Assembly (NCBI GenBank): GCA_963575745.1
Contig: CAUYUJ010014617.1
Location: forward strand, 289,501 to 353,500
Direction of reading: 5' to 3'
Length of the DNA stretch: 64,000 nucleotides
Source of the DNA: Prorocentrum cordatum
Taxonomy: Eukaryota > Sar > Dinophyceae > Prorocentrales > Prorocentraceae
The translations under genes were made by a program, and so were the position numbers. Positions within the stretch are counted from its first letter, which is position 1. Every line of letters begins with the position of its first letter. Shown piece after piece: positions 9,606 through 23,069 of the stretch. The notes under the pieces were generated by a model. The model ran no database searches. It was not told the DNA's origin and saw only the letters and a list, made by a program, of their open reading frames with translations.

Positions 9606-10313
9606 TTGCAGGAGGGAGTCCACGGGGGAAATCCTCCCCTGACCCCAGAGCGCTCCTCTTCCGTGACTTTTCACGGGTCCCCGCAAAGGGGGACAAAAAC
9701 AAAAACGAAAGCAAGCTGAACGTACCCGAAAAGATACTCCACCCCGTTTCCTGGCAGCCGCGGCCGACGAACCAAACGGCAGTCGTCGACCCAGCTGTCG
9801 CGAGATGGTGAGAGTGGAGCCCCTCCAGGTCCTTTCCGCATCAGGCCAGACTGCAACCCCTTCGGGTTTTGCTCCAGCATCGAGCCTCCTCTGGGTGAGT
9901 CGTCCTTCTTTGTTGAGGCGCTTCTCGCACGGCGCCGAAAATTTAACAAACCTCTTGGCCCCTTGGGCCGCACACGTCCTACAAAACTCAAGTCCACGAA
10001 ACTTCTCTACTTTGTTAGTGCTGTGGATCTGGAAGGGCCGCCTCCCGCACTCTTGCTTGCAGAATTCTGATACGGAGACAAGCCAAACATTTGAAACCCT
10101 CGGGCGTCTCTTGCAACGAATGCGAAATGTCTCGGACCGCCAAAACTCGTTTTTGTCGGCCTGGGCCTGGGAATCGAAGCTAGTTCCAGCAGCCACATCT
10201 CCCTTCAGGGTCGTGCCATGGAAATCCTTCGAACCCTTGGCAACTTTAAGTGACACGCTTATGAGGCGTTTCTGCACTCTCCAGGCCAGCTTGTTCGCCT
10301 CCCGGACTTGCAC
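9606..10313 (-). CDS. Hypothetical Cys-containing protein, 3' end running into a microsatellite
   Basis: The minus-strand ORF starts MQVREANKLAWRVQ and keeps a protein-like composition for about 235 residues before entering the TCC microsatellite, where it becomes polyglycine. Cysteines at residues 85, 89, 111, 114 and 129 (CKQEC, CRTC, APC) are spaced like a zinc site, followed by a basic stretch. I do not recognise a named family. The true end is uncertain because the frame passes into the repeat. It could be a remnant of a retroelement protein. Confidence 0.35.
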
Positions 10314-10320
10314 AACTTAA

Positions 10321-10795
10321 GCATTGGGCGGCCCAGCTTCCTCAGCGGCCCTGTCAGCCACAGATCTGGCCGCGACACCGATGGGGTCGAGGCGATACCT
10401 GCGCGACTGTCAGCCCAGAAAAGTCACCGCAACGCAACTCTGCACCCACAGCGCACCATCCCAGCCCATCGTGGACATGAAGACTGCTCTCGTCGGTGAC
10501 CGACGCAATCTGATCTTTTATGAGAGCAGAAGTACATGCAGGACGGGGTTCACCCATCCTTTTCTTGAAATACAGAATCATCTAGTCCGTCTCCGTACAC
10601 GATCCGCTGTCATGGCCGCCGCTGCTTGTCTCAAGGCCGCTCACTGCGGCACGCGTCCTCCGGTGGTCAACTATAACAGACATTCCGAACGGCGTGGTGC
10701 CGTGACTCGCTGGCTGTCTGCGAGTTCTATTTTTTCGCGACGCTGACGCTGCCCGTGGACTTGCTGCTTGTGTGGCCCTCGCACCCGCCCAGCAA
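10321..10795. other. No gene seen
   Basis: Short ORFs exist on both strands but none has a motif, a convincing composition or support from the neighbourhood. Confidence 0.4.
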
Positions 10796-11515
10796 CTACT
10801 GAACTGCTCGTTCCAAAGGCCTTCGCGAGGCTGGCCCCCGTTCGGGGACGCCGTCCCTCTGCGTCAGCACCTGCGCCATGGCGCCCCGCACCTCGCTGTG
10901 GCTGAAGTGGATCGCCAGCCTGAGCTTCGCCGCGATCTGCTCGATGCGTCGCAACCGCCATCTTGCCGTCCGCGTGCAAGAGCAGCGCGACGAACGCAAC
11001 GCAATTGACGTCGCGGAGCTCCGCCGCGATGGCCAGCGCCGGGAGCGCCGAAAAGGCCGCGAGTCGCCCAGTAATGTTCTTTTACCCGTGGTGCGCTGGC
11101 ACTCGCGCTGGCCGGGGCGCCCGCCCGCCTTGGCCTCGACCGCGAAGGCGGGGCCGCCGGGCCCCGAGCGGCGCGCAACTTCGGCAAACACGTCGAGCGG
11201 CGGAGCCCGAGTGCGCGCGCGCCGCCGCAGGGCCTCGAAGCTCGAGCACCCCTGGCCATAGATGGCAAACGCGCAGATCTGGAAGATAACGCCACCGCGC
11301 GCACGGGGATTGGCACGGGCATCCCCCGCGCGTCTGGCACTGGCCGCCATGCGTTTCTGAGCTGCCACCACCGAGCCACGCGCGCCCACGCGCCAGGGGC
11401 ACGTGCTTGTCGCGACCTTGCACGTCCGTTGAGCCCCCGAGCCATGTTTTTCAAGCTGGTGCTGATTGACCGATCTCCGTGATGTGAATCTCCCGGCGCG
11501 ATGCGTCGTCGTCAT
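10796..11515 (-). pseudogene. Possible decayed coding remnant, family unknown
   Basis: The minus-strand frame contains protein-like stretches such as VIFQICAFAIYGQGCSSFEA, VFAEVARRSGPGGPAFAV and IAAKLRLAIHFSHSEVRGA. Between them the composition turns arginine-rich, and plausible peptide also appears in a second frame. This is what a frameshifted old coding region looks like, but no family is recognised. Confidence 0.25.
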
Positions 11516-14500
11516 TCCAGCGGCCGCAAATCAATGTTCCCGGGTTTTCATTTGATTTTGTCAAGCATGGTGCTTCATCCTGGGGGCTGCGCAGCGCGAG
11601 CAGAGGCCCCAGCTCGCCATCGTGAGAAATCAAACGCGCGGATGGCCTCGACCAAATCCCCCTCTTGACAAAGCTTCAAGAACCCTTGCTCCAGCTCCTC
11701 CGCGAGCCATGACACGGGAACGCCAGTCGCCTCCAACCCCTCCATGATGTCCACCGGAACCCTCCTCGCCAGCGGATTGACCCCCCCCTCTCCCTCCCCC
11801 CTCTCAGATGGCCCCTGCTCGCTCGGTCGCCGGGTCAGACTCGAACGCATGCTGTCCGAGAGCCGCCGCGAGCTCCTGATCGCGATGGCTCGGGCGCGCC
11901 GCTATCCTCTGGAGTCTCTTGGACCTGCGCGCCTGCGCCCCCGGCTCGGCGGAGGTTCCCTCTCTGGCGCCTAAAAACCTCGGCAGTCGACGTGCGCCTG
12001 CGCGCGTAAATCGCCAGCATCTGCATTCAACATCGCCCGCGCTGCGCCTCGCATTGCGCGCCGAGCGATTCTGGCCGCGAGAATATTCAGCTCCTGCCAG
12101 TTGGCCACCGCGAGGGAGAAGGCGCCGTTCCCTGGCAGGGCTGCGCTCTGCGCGCAGCAACTCAGAAGCGCGCGTCTGGTTTCCAGGGCGTGCGCTTCGA
12201 ACCCCAATCACGACCTAGGGCGCGACATACTTTCTCAACTGCCACGTGCCTCGCCACAAGATCCTGCCCGCATGTGCCGCCTATCTGCGTTCGTGTTCCT
12301 AAATGCCGCGCTTGGGGTTCAAATGGTACGCAATCGGACGCTTCCCGAAAGGGCCCCCCCATGCGTCGTTCGTCGAGCCGCTTCCAAATCAGGCGGGGGG
12401 GGGGGGGAATCGCATGTGCCCCGATTCTGCCGGCGGCTGACCGTCTCCAGAGCGCGATCCAGAGCTTCATTTTCTCAAGTGAAATGCTGCGCAGCGCCAG
12501 AGACTCAATCGATTCGGTCTCTTCGGTCCCTCGCGATTCAAACAAGTCATCCGCGCGCTGGCGCAGAGGGAAGTCGACGCCGCGGCCTGCGCATGAGCCC
12601 TCCGGCGCACGGTGGCCGACATCGCTGCCTGCCTGCTTCGCGCGGCACCCATGCGTTGGCCCCGCTTGGGGCGACAGGAATAAACGCTCACGCAAACTAC
12701 AAGTTGCCCACAAACGCCTCGCAGCTAATCCAAAACAAGATCCTGCCGTCCTCGCAGAGCATGCCAACGCGCGTCATCTCCTCGCCCATCAGTTCATGTT
12801 GCGACGAGTCATCCGCTTCCCAGGAGACACATCCGAATGCATTCCTTAAGGTTGCACTCGCGCGATACATGCGCGCCCCAAGCCTACGCGCGCGCCGCGC
12901 CGTGACCTGTGCCACTGCAATGGCCGCCTCCTGGGATCAGCTTTTTGTGCTGCTGACAGGGGCAATGCGCGCGCCCGTCTTGGCGCGTTTGGGGCGGTGC
13001 TCTGGGCGGCGGACCACCCCTTGCCTTGGGGAGCTGGAAGAAAAATCGCCCTAGTGCCCCGGGCCGTGCCCCCAGTCGATCGCGCCCCCGCCTCCGCGGG
13101 AAGGGTCGCGCCCTGGCTTGGGCGCGCGCAGCTGGGGGCCCCGCCACTCTGCCAAAAGAGGAGCAAGCCATCCTCCAGGACCGCGCGTGAAAGAAGGGCG
13201 CTCAGATGCACTGCGGGATCGCCGACACCTCGGGCGCCCTCCGCGGGGTGAGCCACAGCAGTCGGGTCCGTCCAAATGGCCAGGAGCTCCAGAGGGGCTG
13301 CCCGCGCGGTTTGCGCCCCCCTCCCAGGGGCTCGCCGCAGCCAGCGCGCCAGCCCTCGGATGTCACGAATAGCGTCTCGACTACAGCCCTCAACCAGCAC
13401 CGCAGGTTCAACTGCCCCAGGTGTTCGAGGGCTGCGCCGCTCATCTTAAGCGCGCATGGCCGCGGCCGCCGCGCCCCCGCGCGGTCCAAGCCGCAGCCGA
13501 TGACCTGTCCACTGCGCGATGAATAGGCCCGTGGTTTGGGCCCCCAATAAATGTCTCCCCTCGGCGCCGCACTATGTGTTCGCCGCCCTCCCGACAAGTC
13601 GGCGCGCCTCCATCATCTTCCGCAGTCGCCACGGCCCCCGCTGCTGATCTGCAAACTCGTTGCGATAATAGGGCGCGAACAAACCTACCTCGCTTTTGAT
13701 CACCCTTGCTTCCAAGAGCTACCAAGCGACGCCAAACTACGGCCTGCGCCGGTCAGGCCGCTCGACGGGGAGGCGCGCGGCACGATTTGGTTTTGCCCGG
13801 AAGCGAAAGCGGGGTAGGTAATTCACGCTCTGAGATAAGCACGCCTTTCCGAAACGTGCCCGTTCTTTTCACGTGTACTGGCCACTTTCTAAAGCCCCCA
13901 ATGACCGCCTGCTCGCCGGCTTCGGAATGTTCATCGCAATCGGAAGTCTCTCCGTGCATTGAATGGAATTATAGCCGTTCCCTCAGCGCCGTGCATCTCG
14001 CATCTCTGCGTGGTTCTTAAGAGAAGAATGGTTGCCCGACCTCAGACAAGAATTGCCCCGCCTTGTCGCATTGGCAACCCGATGAAGCATGAGCGGCGCA
14101 ACCAAGCAACTCGCCAAAGCACTGATCCGCCTTAAACTCCAACTATTCTACGAAGTGCCTCTTAGTCTCCACGCCTCAGCCGATGTGCGCTTGCATCATT
14201 GCCTCCGCGTTCCACTTGGGCATGAACTCCTGCTGCCCGTGATTGCTCGTCGTCGGAATGCGCGGGCTGACGCGCGCTATAGCAGATGTCTCGGGATCTG
14301 CTGCGGCGCTCGGCCCAAACGGGCTAACGGTCCAAAATGTGTTGCACAACTCTCCAATGCCGTGGATACATACAAGCGTAACCAACAAACGAAGAACTTC
14401 CGCAACAACCGTTCCATGTATCATCCGCTCGCTGAGTCGTAACCACTGGCATCGCAAAGCCCTTTCAATATTTATCTGAACCTTTTGCCGGCGCAGCGTT

Positions 14501-15837
14501 CCCTCCGCGCGCCAGGGTACTGCGCCGCATCCGCACCCGCGAAATTAACGCCCGTTCCGCTTGCATTGCGGATCGGCCCCAAGCAGTCGTTGCAACCAAT
14601 TGTGGTAATGAATGTGCCTATGCTCGGGGTCTGCTGTAGGTTCTCTCGCAGCCGATCCCTCGCTTGCATGTTGATCGCCTTCGACTGAAGTAGTTCGAAG
14701 CGGCGCGTGCACGCCCGCGAAAGTGAAGTAGAACTGCAGTGATGCAAGGCGCGTCGTCAAGCCCTCTGCCCGCGCATGGCTCTGGTGGAGCCACTGCTCT
14801 TCGTAATTGTCGATGCTTAAACTTGCAACCAAGACCGAATGCACTCCCCGCTGACTTGTTGCTCATCGGAGCGTTCTTCCATTCACTCCCCTGTCTCCAA
14901 CTCGTAGCTGTTCCAAAGGGGGGGTCCGTGCGTCTCTGAATGCCGATGAGGCCGACACAATCGTAACTGGCGCACCCGTTCTCAGCGTCATCTAAATTTC
15001 CGGATGCGCGGTCGACGAGCGGACTGAAATGCAGAACGCCCCATGTGCGCACTTACGCTGTAGAGCCTGCTTTCCGCCTCTGGCCCCGCCGCCCCTGGCG
15101 TCATCGCTCCCAAAAGAGCGGCCCTCATCCACGCCCCTTGGCGATGGCCGCCCCTGGGCACCGCGGCCGCCGCTTGCTCGAAAGACCGGGCCTCAATGAC
15201 CATCCGTGCAGTATGTATGCTCGAAATCTTGCAAACGACTCACTGGCGTCGTGTATGTTCGCAGTCTCTTCGACGTCCCCACTCCTTCACCAGACGCCCG
15301 ATGCCTCGATTTGGTCCCACTGCGGTGCCCCCCAAAGTCCCTGCTCGCTCCCCAAGACCTGATGTTCCATCCTGGGGAATTATCTGGTGGCCCCCGGGCC
15401 TGAAGACGGCCTGCGGAGGGCGAGGACGGCGAGATGCCGCCGCACTGCTTAAGTGCAAGAAATTTGATCCATGGGGCCTCGGCGACCCGAGCGGCGTGGA
15501 GCCCCAGGGCGGAGAGGCAATGAGCCATGCGACAAATCCAACCTGGAAGCCCGTTCCTGCCCTTGCCGGGTATGCCAAGGAAGGCCATGGAGGGACCGAC
15601 GTCCGTCGAAACAGAGCGGGTGGAATCCGAGGAAGAGTCCCCGTCCCCGCGGTGGGGGGGGGAGCGCGCGCGCGGCGCGCGGGGCCCCAGTGGCCTTGCA
15701 AGGTCGGGCGGGACTAAGACGAGGATACATCCGTTCCAAAGCGCCCCGGGACGCTCTCAAAACGCTCTGGGGCGCTCTGAAAAGGCTGCGGCGTCCGAGA
15801 CATCCTCCGGGAGCCATGGGATTTCTCAGGCTCTCGA
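11516..15837. other. Long GC-rich stretch without a confident gene
   Basis: Several ORFs of 100-300 codons occur on both strands, but they overlap each other and lack recognisable motifs. The best protein-like piece is on the minus strand near 13200-13400 (ELLAIWTDPTAVAHPAE). Homopolymer G/C runs occur near 12396. I see no RNA gene. Confidence 0.35.
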
Positions 15838-15925
15838 CCTCATTATCCTCGCCCGATGCTCTATCCTCGCCTTGGTTTCTTCCTCATTATCCTCGCCCGA
15901 TGCTCTATCCTCGCCTTGGTTTCTT
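15838..15925 (+). repeat. 44-bp tandem duplication
   Basis: Two copies of a 44-base unit that includes TTATCCTCGCCCGATGCTC lie head to tail at 15838-15881 and 15882-15925 with almost no differences, so the duplication is recent. Confidence 0.85.
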
Positions 15926-18187
15926 CCTCAAAAGCCCCTTCCTCCCAGGCCCCTTCCCACGACCACCCTGGTGGTTTTCTGACTAAGAAAAAATCTCGGG
16001 CCCCGCGCGACCGTTCGGGGTGCTGCGGGCACCCCCGGGGCGCTCTCTCGGCCAGGCGCCGCTGTTGGAGAGCGACCCCCGAAGCCTGGAGTCGTCGCCG
16101 CGGCGCGGCGAGCACGCCCGAAAAAGCCCCGAACTCCGAACGCTCTGACGCTGCCCTCCTATTGTCCTTTGGGCGCGCTTCCCCAGCCTCGGGAGTTGCT
16201 GAATTCATGTGGCCCCCATCGCACTCAAGGACCACATCCCAAAAACAATTTTGAGCACCCAGGAAAAAATGTCGAAACAGTGTCGGACAAGTGTCGCCTC
16301 CCAGAGCCCGACGCGTGAAAACCCTCAAGTGGCGGTACTTTCTGGGTGCTCGACATTGTTCCTGGTGCTCAGAGCTGAAGTAGGCTGGAGCATCATAATG
16401 CTAAGTGGGGAGGCGATGACTGGATGACTTGGGCGGGGGGAGCGCGCACCGTTCGTGCCCCTCTCGGGCCCACGAGATGCACCTTTCTTCGCCGCATCCC
16501 CCCCCCCATTGATCGCCCCCCCCCACACAAACAATCACTGCACCTGCACCGACCTTGCAGACGTGCTGCAGCGGATTTCTGCGTGGATTTCTGTCAACGC
16601 ACAACCCCCAAAACGGCGAGCGAAAAACGAATTGAATTTCACGTGGATTTGTTTTAATCTTCATTTCTGGCCAAACAAAATCCGCACGAAATCCACTTCG
16701 AAATCCAGCACGAAATTCGCTGGAGCACTCCGGGTCCATCCAATTGAAATCCGAACAAAAAATCAGCTCTGCGATGTTGGCGCCACGACCACTATCGTAT
16801 GACGCAGCTCAGCATGGGCAAGGCAAGACGGGTCCCGAGGGAAACGGGTCCTGGACCCTGGTCAGGAGGAAAAGAAACACACAGACACAATTAATCTTCG
16901 AAAGCCCAGAAAATATGGGAAAATATGGGGAATCTTTTTATTTGTGTATATGTATTTGCGTGTCCTGGGGCTCCTTCACCTGGGGCCTTCCCCCAGAACG
17001 AGTCCTACATCCTGAAACGTTTGGCAACCGTCCTGGGGCCCGGCCCGCGGACGGCCCCCCGAGAGCCAGCAAACGTCGAACAACTCCGGGCCCGTGTCCC
17101 TCAGGACCTGCAGTGGAAGGACAGACTTTGCACCAACAACGCACCGACGACAAACAGAACTCTCCCCCCCTCCCCCCCCCTGGCGTTAATATTGGAATGC
17201 GTTGCGATCGAGATCTTGGGCTCAGATTTTGTCTGGCCGCTCACCTCTGGGACCAACTGCTCAATACTAAGGCTGGGGGGTGCGGGGGGGTGTACTCAAA
17301 GTGGCCCCCCAACTCTTGATGCAATTTTTTTTCCTTCAACGGTATTTCCCCATGGCGAGCAACGCACGACCGCCTCGCCCACCCCCAGGAGCGCGTCTGG
17401 GGAGCGGGGCCCTGCGAGCCGACGGAACACTCCGAGGTCGCCGAGGAGGTCGCCACCGGCGCCGCCGGCACGGCGCGCCTGTCATATCGGGCCGCGGGGG
17501 CAGATGGCGACGCCCCAGGGCTCCAAGGGAGGGGGGCTTCCGGGATCGGCGATCGGGGATCGAAGATCGGGACTCCGAGATTCGAGGATCGAGGCTTTCC
17601 GGGGGCGGGGGGGGTCGACAGATTCGTTATCCTCCTGAGCCTCTTTCTTCTCCTCCGCCACCTGTTCCTTCTGTCCCTCTCCCCGAGGTGAGGAGGGGAA
17701 GAGGGAGGGGGAGGGGAAAGAGGAGGAGGAGGGGGAAGAGGAGGAGGAAAAGCAGGAGGAAGAAGAGGAGGGTAGTGGAGGAGGAGGAGGAGGAGGAGGA
17801 GGAGAAGGAGGAAGAGGAGGAGGAGGGTAGTGCAGGAGGGGGAGGAGGAGGGTAGTGAAGGAGGGGGAGGAAGGGAGAGAAGACTGGACGAGAAGGGGAA
17901 AGGGGACGGGGAGAAATCAGCGTCTCGGATTGTGGCCTTCTTGGCTCTTGTTGGGGCATCCTGAACAACCCTCTTTGAGCGCCCTCGGGCGGACGGGGCC
18001 GACAGCGACAACGGGAACGAGGGGAGGGGATGGGACGGAAGCAAGAATGGGGTACAATCGAGTTTGATTGGAGAGGGCACGGGAGAGGACACAAGCTTTG
18101 TCCGAGGTCCACATTGCCATACGAATGTAGAGGGCATGGGTAGCGAAACGCAGGACACATAGGCACTCTTCACTTGGCAGGGTCGAT
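15926..18187. other. Unassigned stretch with purine microsatellite
   Basis: No gene is recognised. A long A/G tract dominated by GGA lies at about 17690-17880. Short GAAATCC-like repeats occur near 16680-16745. ORFs over these segments are repeat translations. Confidence 0.45.
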
Positions 18188-18400
18188 CTAAGAATCAACC
18201 TCAGCTGTAGGTTTCGGCCTCCAGGACTTGCTTGCTGGCACCTGTGGGACTCCCGTCTCCACGGCTGGGTTCCTTTTTGTGAATATGGACGGAAGTCGCA
18301 CTAGGAGAGATTTGGTGTTCGATTTTTCAGGTAGGGGCTCAGACTGCCACTCTTTGTGAACTGATACAGGTTGAGCCAGTCGGTTCTCCAAGCTCTCCAC
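18188..18400 (-). pseudogene. Possible coding fragment, 70 codons
   Basis: The minus-strand frame reads ESLENRLAQPVSVHKEWQ and continues to PASKSWRPKPTAEVDS with ordinary amino-acid composition, unlike the repeat-driven ORFs around it. It has no recognised domain and may be an exon or a remnant. Confidence 0.25.
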
Positions 18401-18999
18401 TTTTAGATGTGTGTTTCGGGCCCGAGGGCGATCAACGAATTGCCGGGACTAAACAACTGTCCCGAAGAAGGGGTCGATATGTCCAAATGTCCACCGCACA
18501 CAAGAAACACGACTTCGGATGCCGGGTGCTGGGAGGAGCGGGGGGGGGGGGCGTGATCAAAAACGGGGGGGCGGAAAGGGTGCTTTCGACGGCGGCGGCG
18601 CAGAAACTCCGGAAAAAAATCATCGTGGCAATTCGCGCCCACATCAATTTCGTGGCGTAGTGTGAACGCGCTTCTCATCACAGGTAAAAGCGGATGACAA
18701 ATCACGGGTGCAGCAGGGATGAACCTAAGCGGTGTTTTTCGTTGTCGTCTTGGCTTAGTTGCCCTTCGATCTTGTCTCGGATCTGCCTCAGCCGCAAAAC
18801 GAGAAGTCGAAACGAAAACGGCCCACGAAATCACCGAGAACACCGTTTAGGTCCAGCCCCGGGGTGCAGGGAGGAGCGGGGAAGCGGTGGTCGAAACTCT
18901 CTGGGCGCGGGGACTGCTCTGGGGCCTCACGCCCTCGAGGCCAGACTCCGGATTCCCCGCGGGAGTCGTTCCAGCACGTGGCCATCCAAGATCTGGGGG

Positions 19000-19125
19000 A
19001 GGACAAGGGGAGGGGGGGGGCGGGGGGCAGGCGGGGTGGGCAAGGGAGAGAGAAGGAGGGGCCAGGAAACGGGAGGGAGGGGGGCGAGAGAGAAAGGAGG
19101 AGGACGACGAGCAGAGGGAGGGGAG
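19000..19125 (+). repeat. G/A-rich low-complexity tract
   Basis: The tract is dominated by GGGG and GGAGG on the plus strand. Between 18401 and 19000 I see no supported gene. Confidence 0.7.
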
Positions 19126-19194
19126 AGGTGCAAGGAGGTCCTTCTCCCGATCCTCCTGCAAGTCCCCGAAGAAGAATTGCACTGGAACGCAGTC

Positions 19195-19297
19195 CACCAT
19201 CAGGTACTTGAGCCATGTGCCACCAGCAGCGCTCACGCATGACTGCGAGACGTACGGCGATGCTCCCCACCCAGACGAAAGGCCATGTTCTGACGCT
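19195..19297 (+). repeat. Dispersed repeat, copy 1
   Basis: This roughly 100-base segment matches 25405-25510. Both contain TGACTGCGAGACGT, GATGCTCCCCACCCA and GGCCATGTTCTGAC in the same order and spacing. It is interspersed, not tandem. No tRNA-like promoter boxes were recognised. Confidence 0.65.
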
Positions 19298-19557
19298 ACC
19301 CTTCGGCCAAGGTGGGCGACGAGTGCGACGGGTGAAGAGTCCACATGAAGCGACATGGATCAAAAGGAATTGGGTCAAGGAAAGGAACTGCCGAATGACA
19401 AACCCAGCTGGAAGAACTTGCATCGTTGGGTAGCGAACGAAATTGTGAAGCGGCTAAACCGTATGGCGTAAACGCGCAGGGGCATCCGAACGCGAGACGA
19501 ATTTCTCTGTACCGCGACATGCAAGCTGCATGCAACTCTTCGTGGCGGTAGTTGAGA

Positions 19558-20310
19558 CTAGCGGACCTGGCCATCGTGGCCGCCCTGCCACCCAAATGGC
19601 GCACCTGCCCCTGGGTATAAGCCTGGCGTGAAAACTGAGCAACGGTTGGAATCAGCAGTGGCATCACAAAAATTGTTTGTCTGATATGCCACAGCATGCT
19701 CGCTACCGCCTAGCCAGCAGCCGGAATCATCTTGCCTGATGTGGTTAACGCTGCGATCAACAATATTGTCATCCCTGCCCAAAAGCTGCGATCTCGGTTG
19801 CGGAGATAACAAAGAAACGCTCGCGCATCCGCTGCAAACCGGTGCTAGCGTTCGGATCGGCGACCCAGCGCCCGCCGGAACGCCCATCGCTGGAAATCCG
19901 CGGCTGGCACTCAGACTTGCCAGCACGCCGCTTCTCTGCGGCGACGGGAACGATGACGCGCGGCCCTGAGTGGAAACTCGCGGGCGTCGATCACCTGGCT
20001 GTTGTTGTATATCGCAATATTTAAACTTGGTCTGATACCAGCGCGCTCTCGGCGCTGGCCTCGGCGCCCTCGACTCGCCCCAGCTCAACCTGCCAACCGC
20101 CTCGTACTGCTCGTAGAAGACAACGCGAACAGTGGCGAGCTTCGTGGTAAAATCAACTGAATCCTCAGCAGGAAAGCGCACGGTGGCAGTGCCTGCGTGA
20201 ACTTCACTCTGGTTGCTGCGAGCTTCTTCTTGGACAACTATGGCGAATAATATCGCGGGCAAACATCGCGCCGAACAGATTAGGCAATGTCCTCTTGCAG
20301 TGCCAGGCAC
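19558..20310 (-). pseudogene. Possible decayed coding region, 250 codons
   Basis: The open minus-strand frame includes a protein-like stretch (TVRFPAEDSVDFTTKLATV, VVFYEQYEAVGRL). The second half is less convincing. No family is recognised and no neighbour supports a role. Confidence 0.25.
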
Positions 20311-20512
20311 GCCCGGGTAAACGCCAACGTTTCGGACGCGTCCTGGCGCGGGCTGCGGCGCCCGCGCCTTAGCTCAGTCAGCGAAGGCTCGAGCTGACTT
20401 GGTGCTCACGCTAGGCGGCAGTTACGAGGTACCTCAGAGGGCCCGCGGCTGATTTGATCTGGCTACTGCGCATGCATGCTAAGCCGGCGCGCGGGCAGCT
20501 CGCCCCTCCGCG

Positions 20513-20535
20513 CACGGGGGGGGGGGGGGGGGGGG
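20513..20535 (+). repeat. Poly-G run
   Basis: An uninterrupted run of about 20 G could form a G-quadruplex and is prone to length errors in sequencing. Confidence 0.9.
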
Positions 20536-20699
20536 ATATTCCAATGATAACGGTCTGCGCACCTCCCGTAGCGGAACAGGAAGCTCGCCCGGCAATCGAC
20601 GGAGTCGTTGGATCACTTCATCTCCAGCTCGACATTGTCGCTGGTCCATTCGCCGACATAGTTTCTCCAAAAAGTACGCACTGATTGGCTCGATTAATT

Positions 20700-22480
20700 G
20701 AAGCCGGTCGGAGTAGCATCAAAAACTGGGATGGCGCCCCTCGTCGTCAACGCCCGCGAACCTTTCTGCGCTGCGCAGGGGCCGCTTGCGATTGCCAATC
20801 ATCACGCGCGCGCGGTGACGAGCTGACCTCTGGGAACGGAGGCCCCGTCGGCGGCCGAGCTGCGCCAGCCAGCGGGGGCGCCTGTAACTGCCCGCCCTTC
20901 GCAACCCCCGCCGTGGGCTGACCAATCTCGGGCCCGCCGGGCAACTCGCCCGCGACGGGGCCGCTCGGCAACCCTTCCCCACTGGCTGCGCCGCTGCCGC
21001 AGGGTGGCCGACCGGAGGGGCGGGCTCGGCACTCGTCCGATATTGCGTCATCTGAGCGGCCGCGCATGGGCCCGCCCTCCGAGGTTTCAGTCGATGTAAC
21101 ATGCGGTGGTGCCGTCTATGGATTGCGCGCGCTTGATGGGCAAGCCTGCGCCCGAAGACATGGCAGCAACTTCGGCGCCGCCTTTGGGGGGGGGGGGCCC
21201 GCCCTGGGCAACTCCTGAGGGGTGGGCGGGGGCAACGTTTTGACGCCGTCTGGAGGGTTCAGGACATCGCGCCAGCGAGCGCGCCGTGAGAAACGGATCA
21301 AGCGCAATGCTCGATTGCCCCCACTGCGCAAGTGACGTTCGCCATGGCGCTCCCGCGCGGCGGCTCGGGCAAGCGGGCAACCGCGTCGCCGATCTGGCGC
21401 GCTAGCTCCACGATCGCCGACGTGCCCCCAGCAACCTCGCAGCGTTCGGCCCGCCTCTCAGCCGCGGCTTTGGACCTGCGCGTCGCCTCGACCTGCGCCT
21501 CGAGGGTCCTCGCCCATCCAGCCGCCCTCGCTCCTGCTTCGCCCGCCGGAGGTGACCTGTTACCGACGACGCATTGGCGCCGCGGCGCAAGTGACGGCCC
21601 TGAGAATCTCCCCCTGGTCGCCCAGCCTCTGGAACACCCGGTTTAACGCGCCCCCCCATCCCCCCGACATAAACAAACGTGAATCGGCGTCTCCTCGACG
21701 CCAATCGCCAATGTGACCCCCGGCGACACTGGCGACGGGCTGGGTCCAGCCGAAGTCGGATCGGGCTTGGCTGGGCCGCCGCTGCCGCTCGCCGCGGGGC
21801 TGCGTCGACGCGGCTGCCGCTGGTGAATTCGGATGGGGGGAGGCGGCCGTCGAGCGCGATTTACCTCGGCCCGAATTAACCTGGGCCGCAAACAGCTCCA
21901 CTGCGTGTTCTAATTTTTGTGAGCGCTAACCGACGCCGGCCTTGTAGTGCAATTTGATTGCTAGTGCTCGTGTGCTTAACCATTGCTGACGTACATAGCT
22001 ATAGCGTCGGCAAGGTTGCCACAAGCACCTACTGTTCATGCTCGAATATGTCCCCCCCAGGCATTCTCCTGCAGACAGAAAAGAGACACATTTCTGTGCG
22101 TGTAGCATGTACTTGTTTTCTTTCAGATAAGATTTGCCATGGCCGCCCGTGGCACCGCTCTTCATCGCGACGTGCGCAGGGGTGCCGAAGTCCCTGGGGG
22201 CCGCTTGTAATCCTGGCCCAGCTGAACCCCCTGTGGCCATCCCACAATTTGCACGGTCCAGGTTTCTCGGGCCTGTTCCGCGCCCCCGCGGCGGGTTTCG
22301 CCATCTCTGGCAAACTCCTTTACGGCGCGCCAAATATCGGGCGGGTCCCATGCCTGGTTGTTGGCCCGCGCAACGAGCGTTCGACGTGCTTCGCGCGTCT
22401 TGCAGGCTTGTAAACGAGCAGCCATCGACGCCCCCCATGTCCTGAATCCGCCTCGCGCCAACAGACCTTTGCGACTCCAC
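20700..22480 (-). pseudogene. Decayed coding region, frames interleaved
   Basis: Protein-like pieces appear one after another on the minus strand in changing frames. Examples are ARANNQAWDPPDIWRAVKEF (about 22350), SGGWGGALNRVFQRLGDQG (about 21650) and VEATRRSKAAAERRAER (about 21470). Stops and shifts separate them. I infer an old, heavily mutated gene of unknown family; several G or C homopolymers inside it may add frame errors. Confidence 0.3.
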
Positions 22481-23034
22481 TCGGTTAGTGCCCTGTTAAC
22501 TATCGGACTCGATTGGGCCTCCTCTATCTACACTCTCGGGGCCCACGCGCCGAAACGAACAGGTTGCGCGCGCCGCGACGGCGGGCGCGTCGCGCCGATG
22601 AGACCCCAACCCGCCGCGCCTGCACCACGCGGATAGCGCGCTTGCAATCTGAGGACAGCCCAGCAAAGCAGAACAGGGGCGACACTTCAGATAGCACCAG
22701 GCATAATGAACGAGCAGGCGCCCCCGCGCCCCCGCCCGCGCGCCCAGCGGGCGCCCGCCCCCCCGGGCACTTCAGGGGGAGGGGCATGGCCTGATGGCGG
22801 CCAGAGGGCGCCGCGTGAGCGCAGTGTCTCGCAGCCGCAGGATGGCCGACTTCCCTGGCGGGCAGGGCGGGGGGGGGGCAGGGCGCAGCCCCGAGCAGAT
22901 AGTGCGCGCCCTGCTGGGAGGAGGGGGCCGAGGGGCCCCCGGGACCCCCGAATGCCCAACGCGAAGGCGTCCGCGGTCCGTCGGCCGAGGCAGGCCCCCG
23001 CCCGCGGGCCGCGGCCTGCCTGGGATATCGGGCT

Positions 23035-23036
<2 letters not shown>

Positions 23037-23066
<30 letters not shown>
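23037..23066 (+). repeat. Poly-C run
   Basis: About 29 consecutive C bases. The surrounding 22600-23580 segment is extremely GC-rich, and its long ORFs on both strands are low-complexity and not credible genes. Confidence 0.9.
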
Positions 23067-23069
<3 letters not shown>
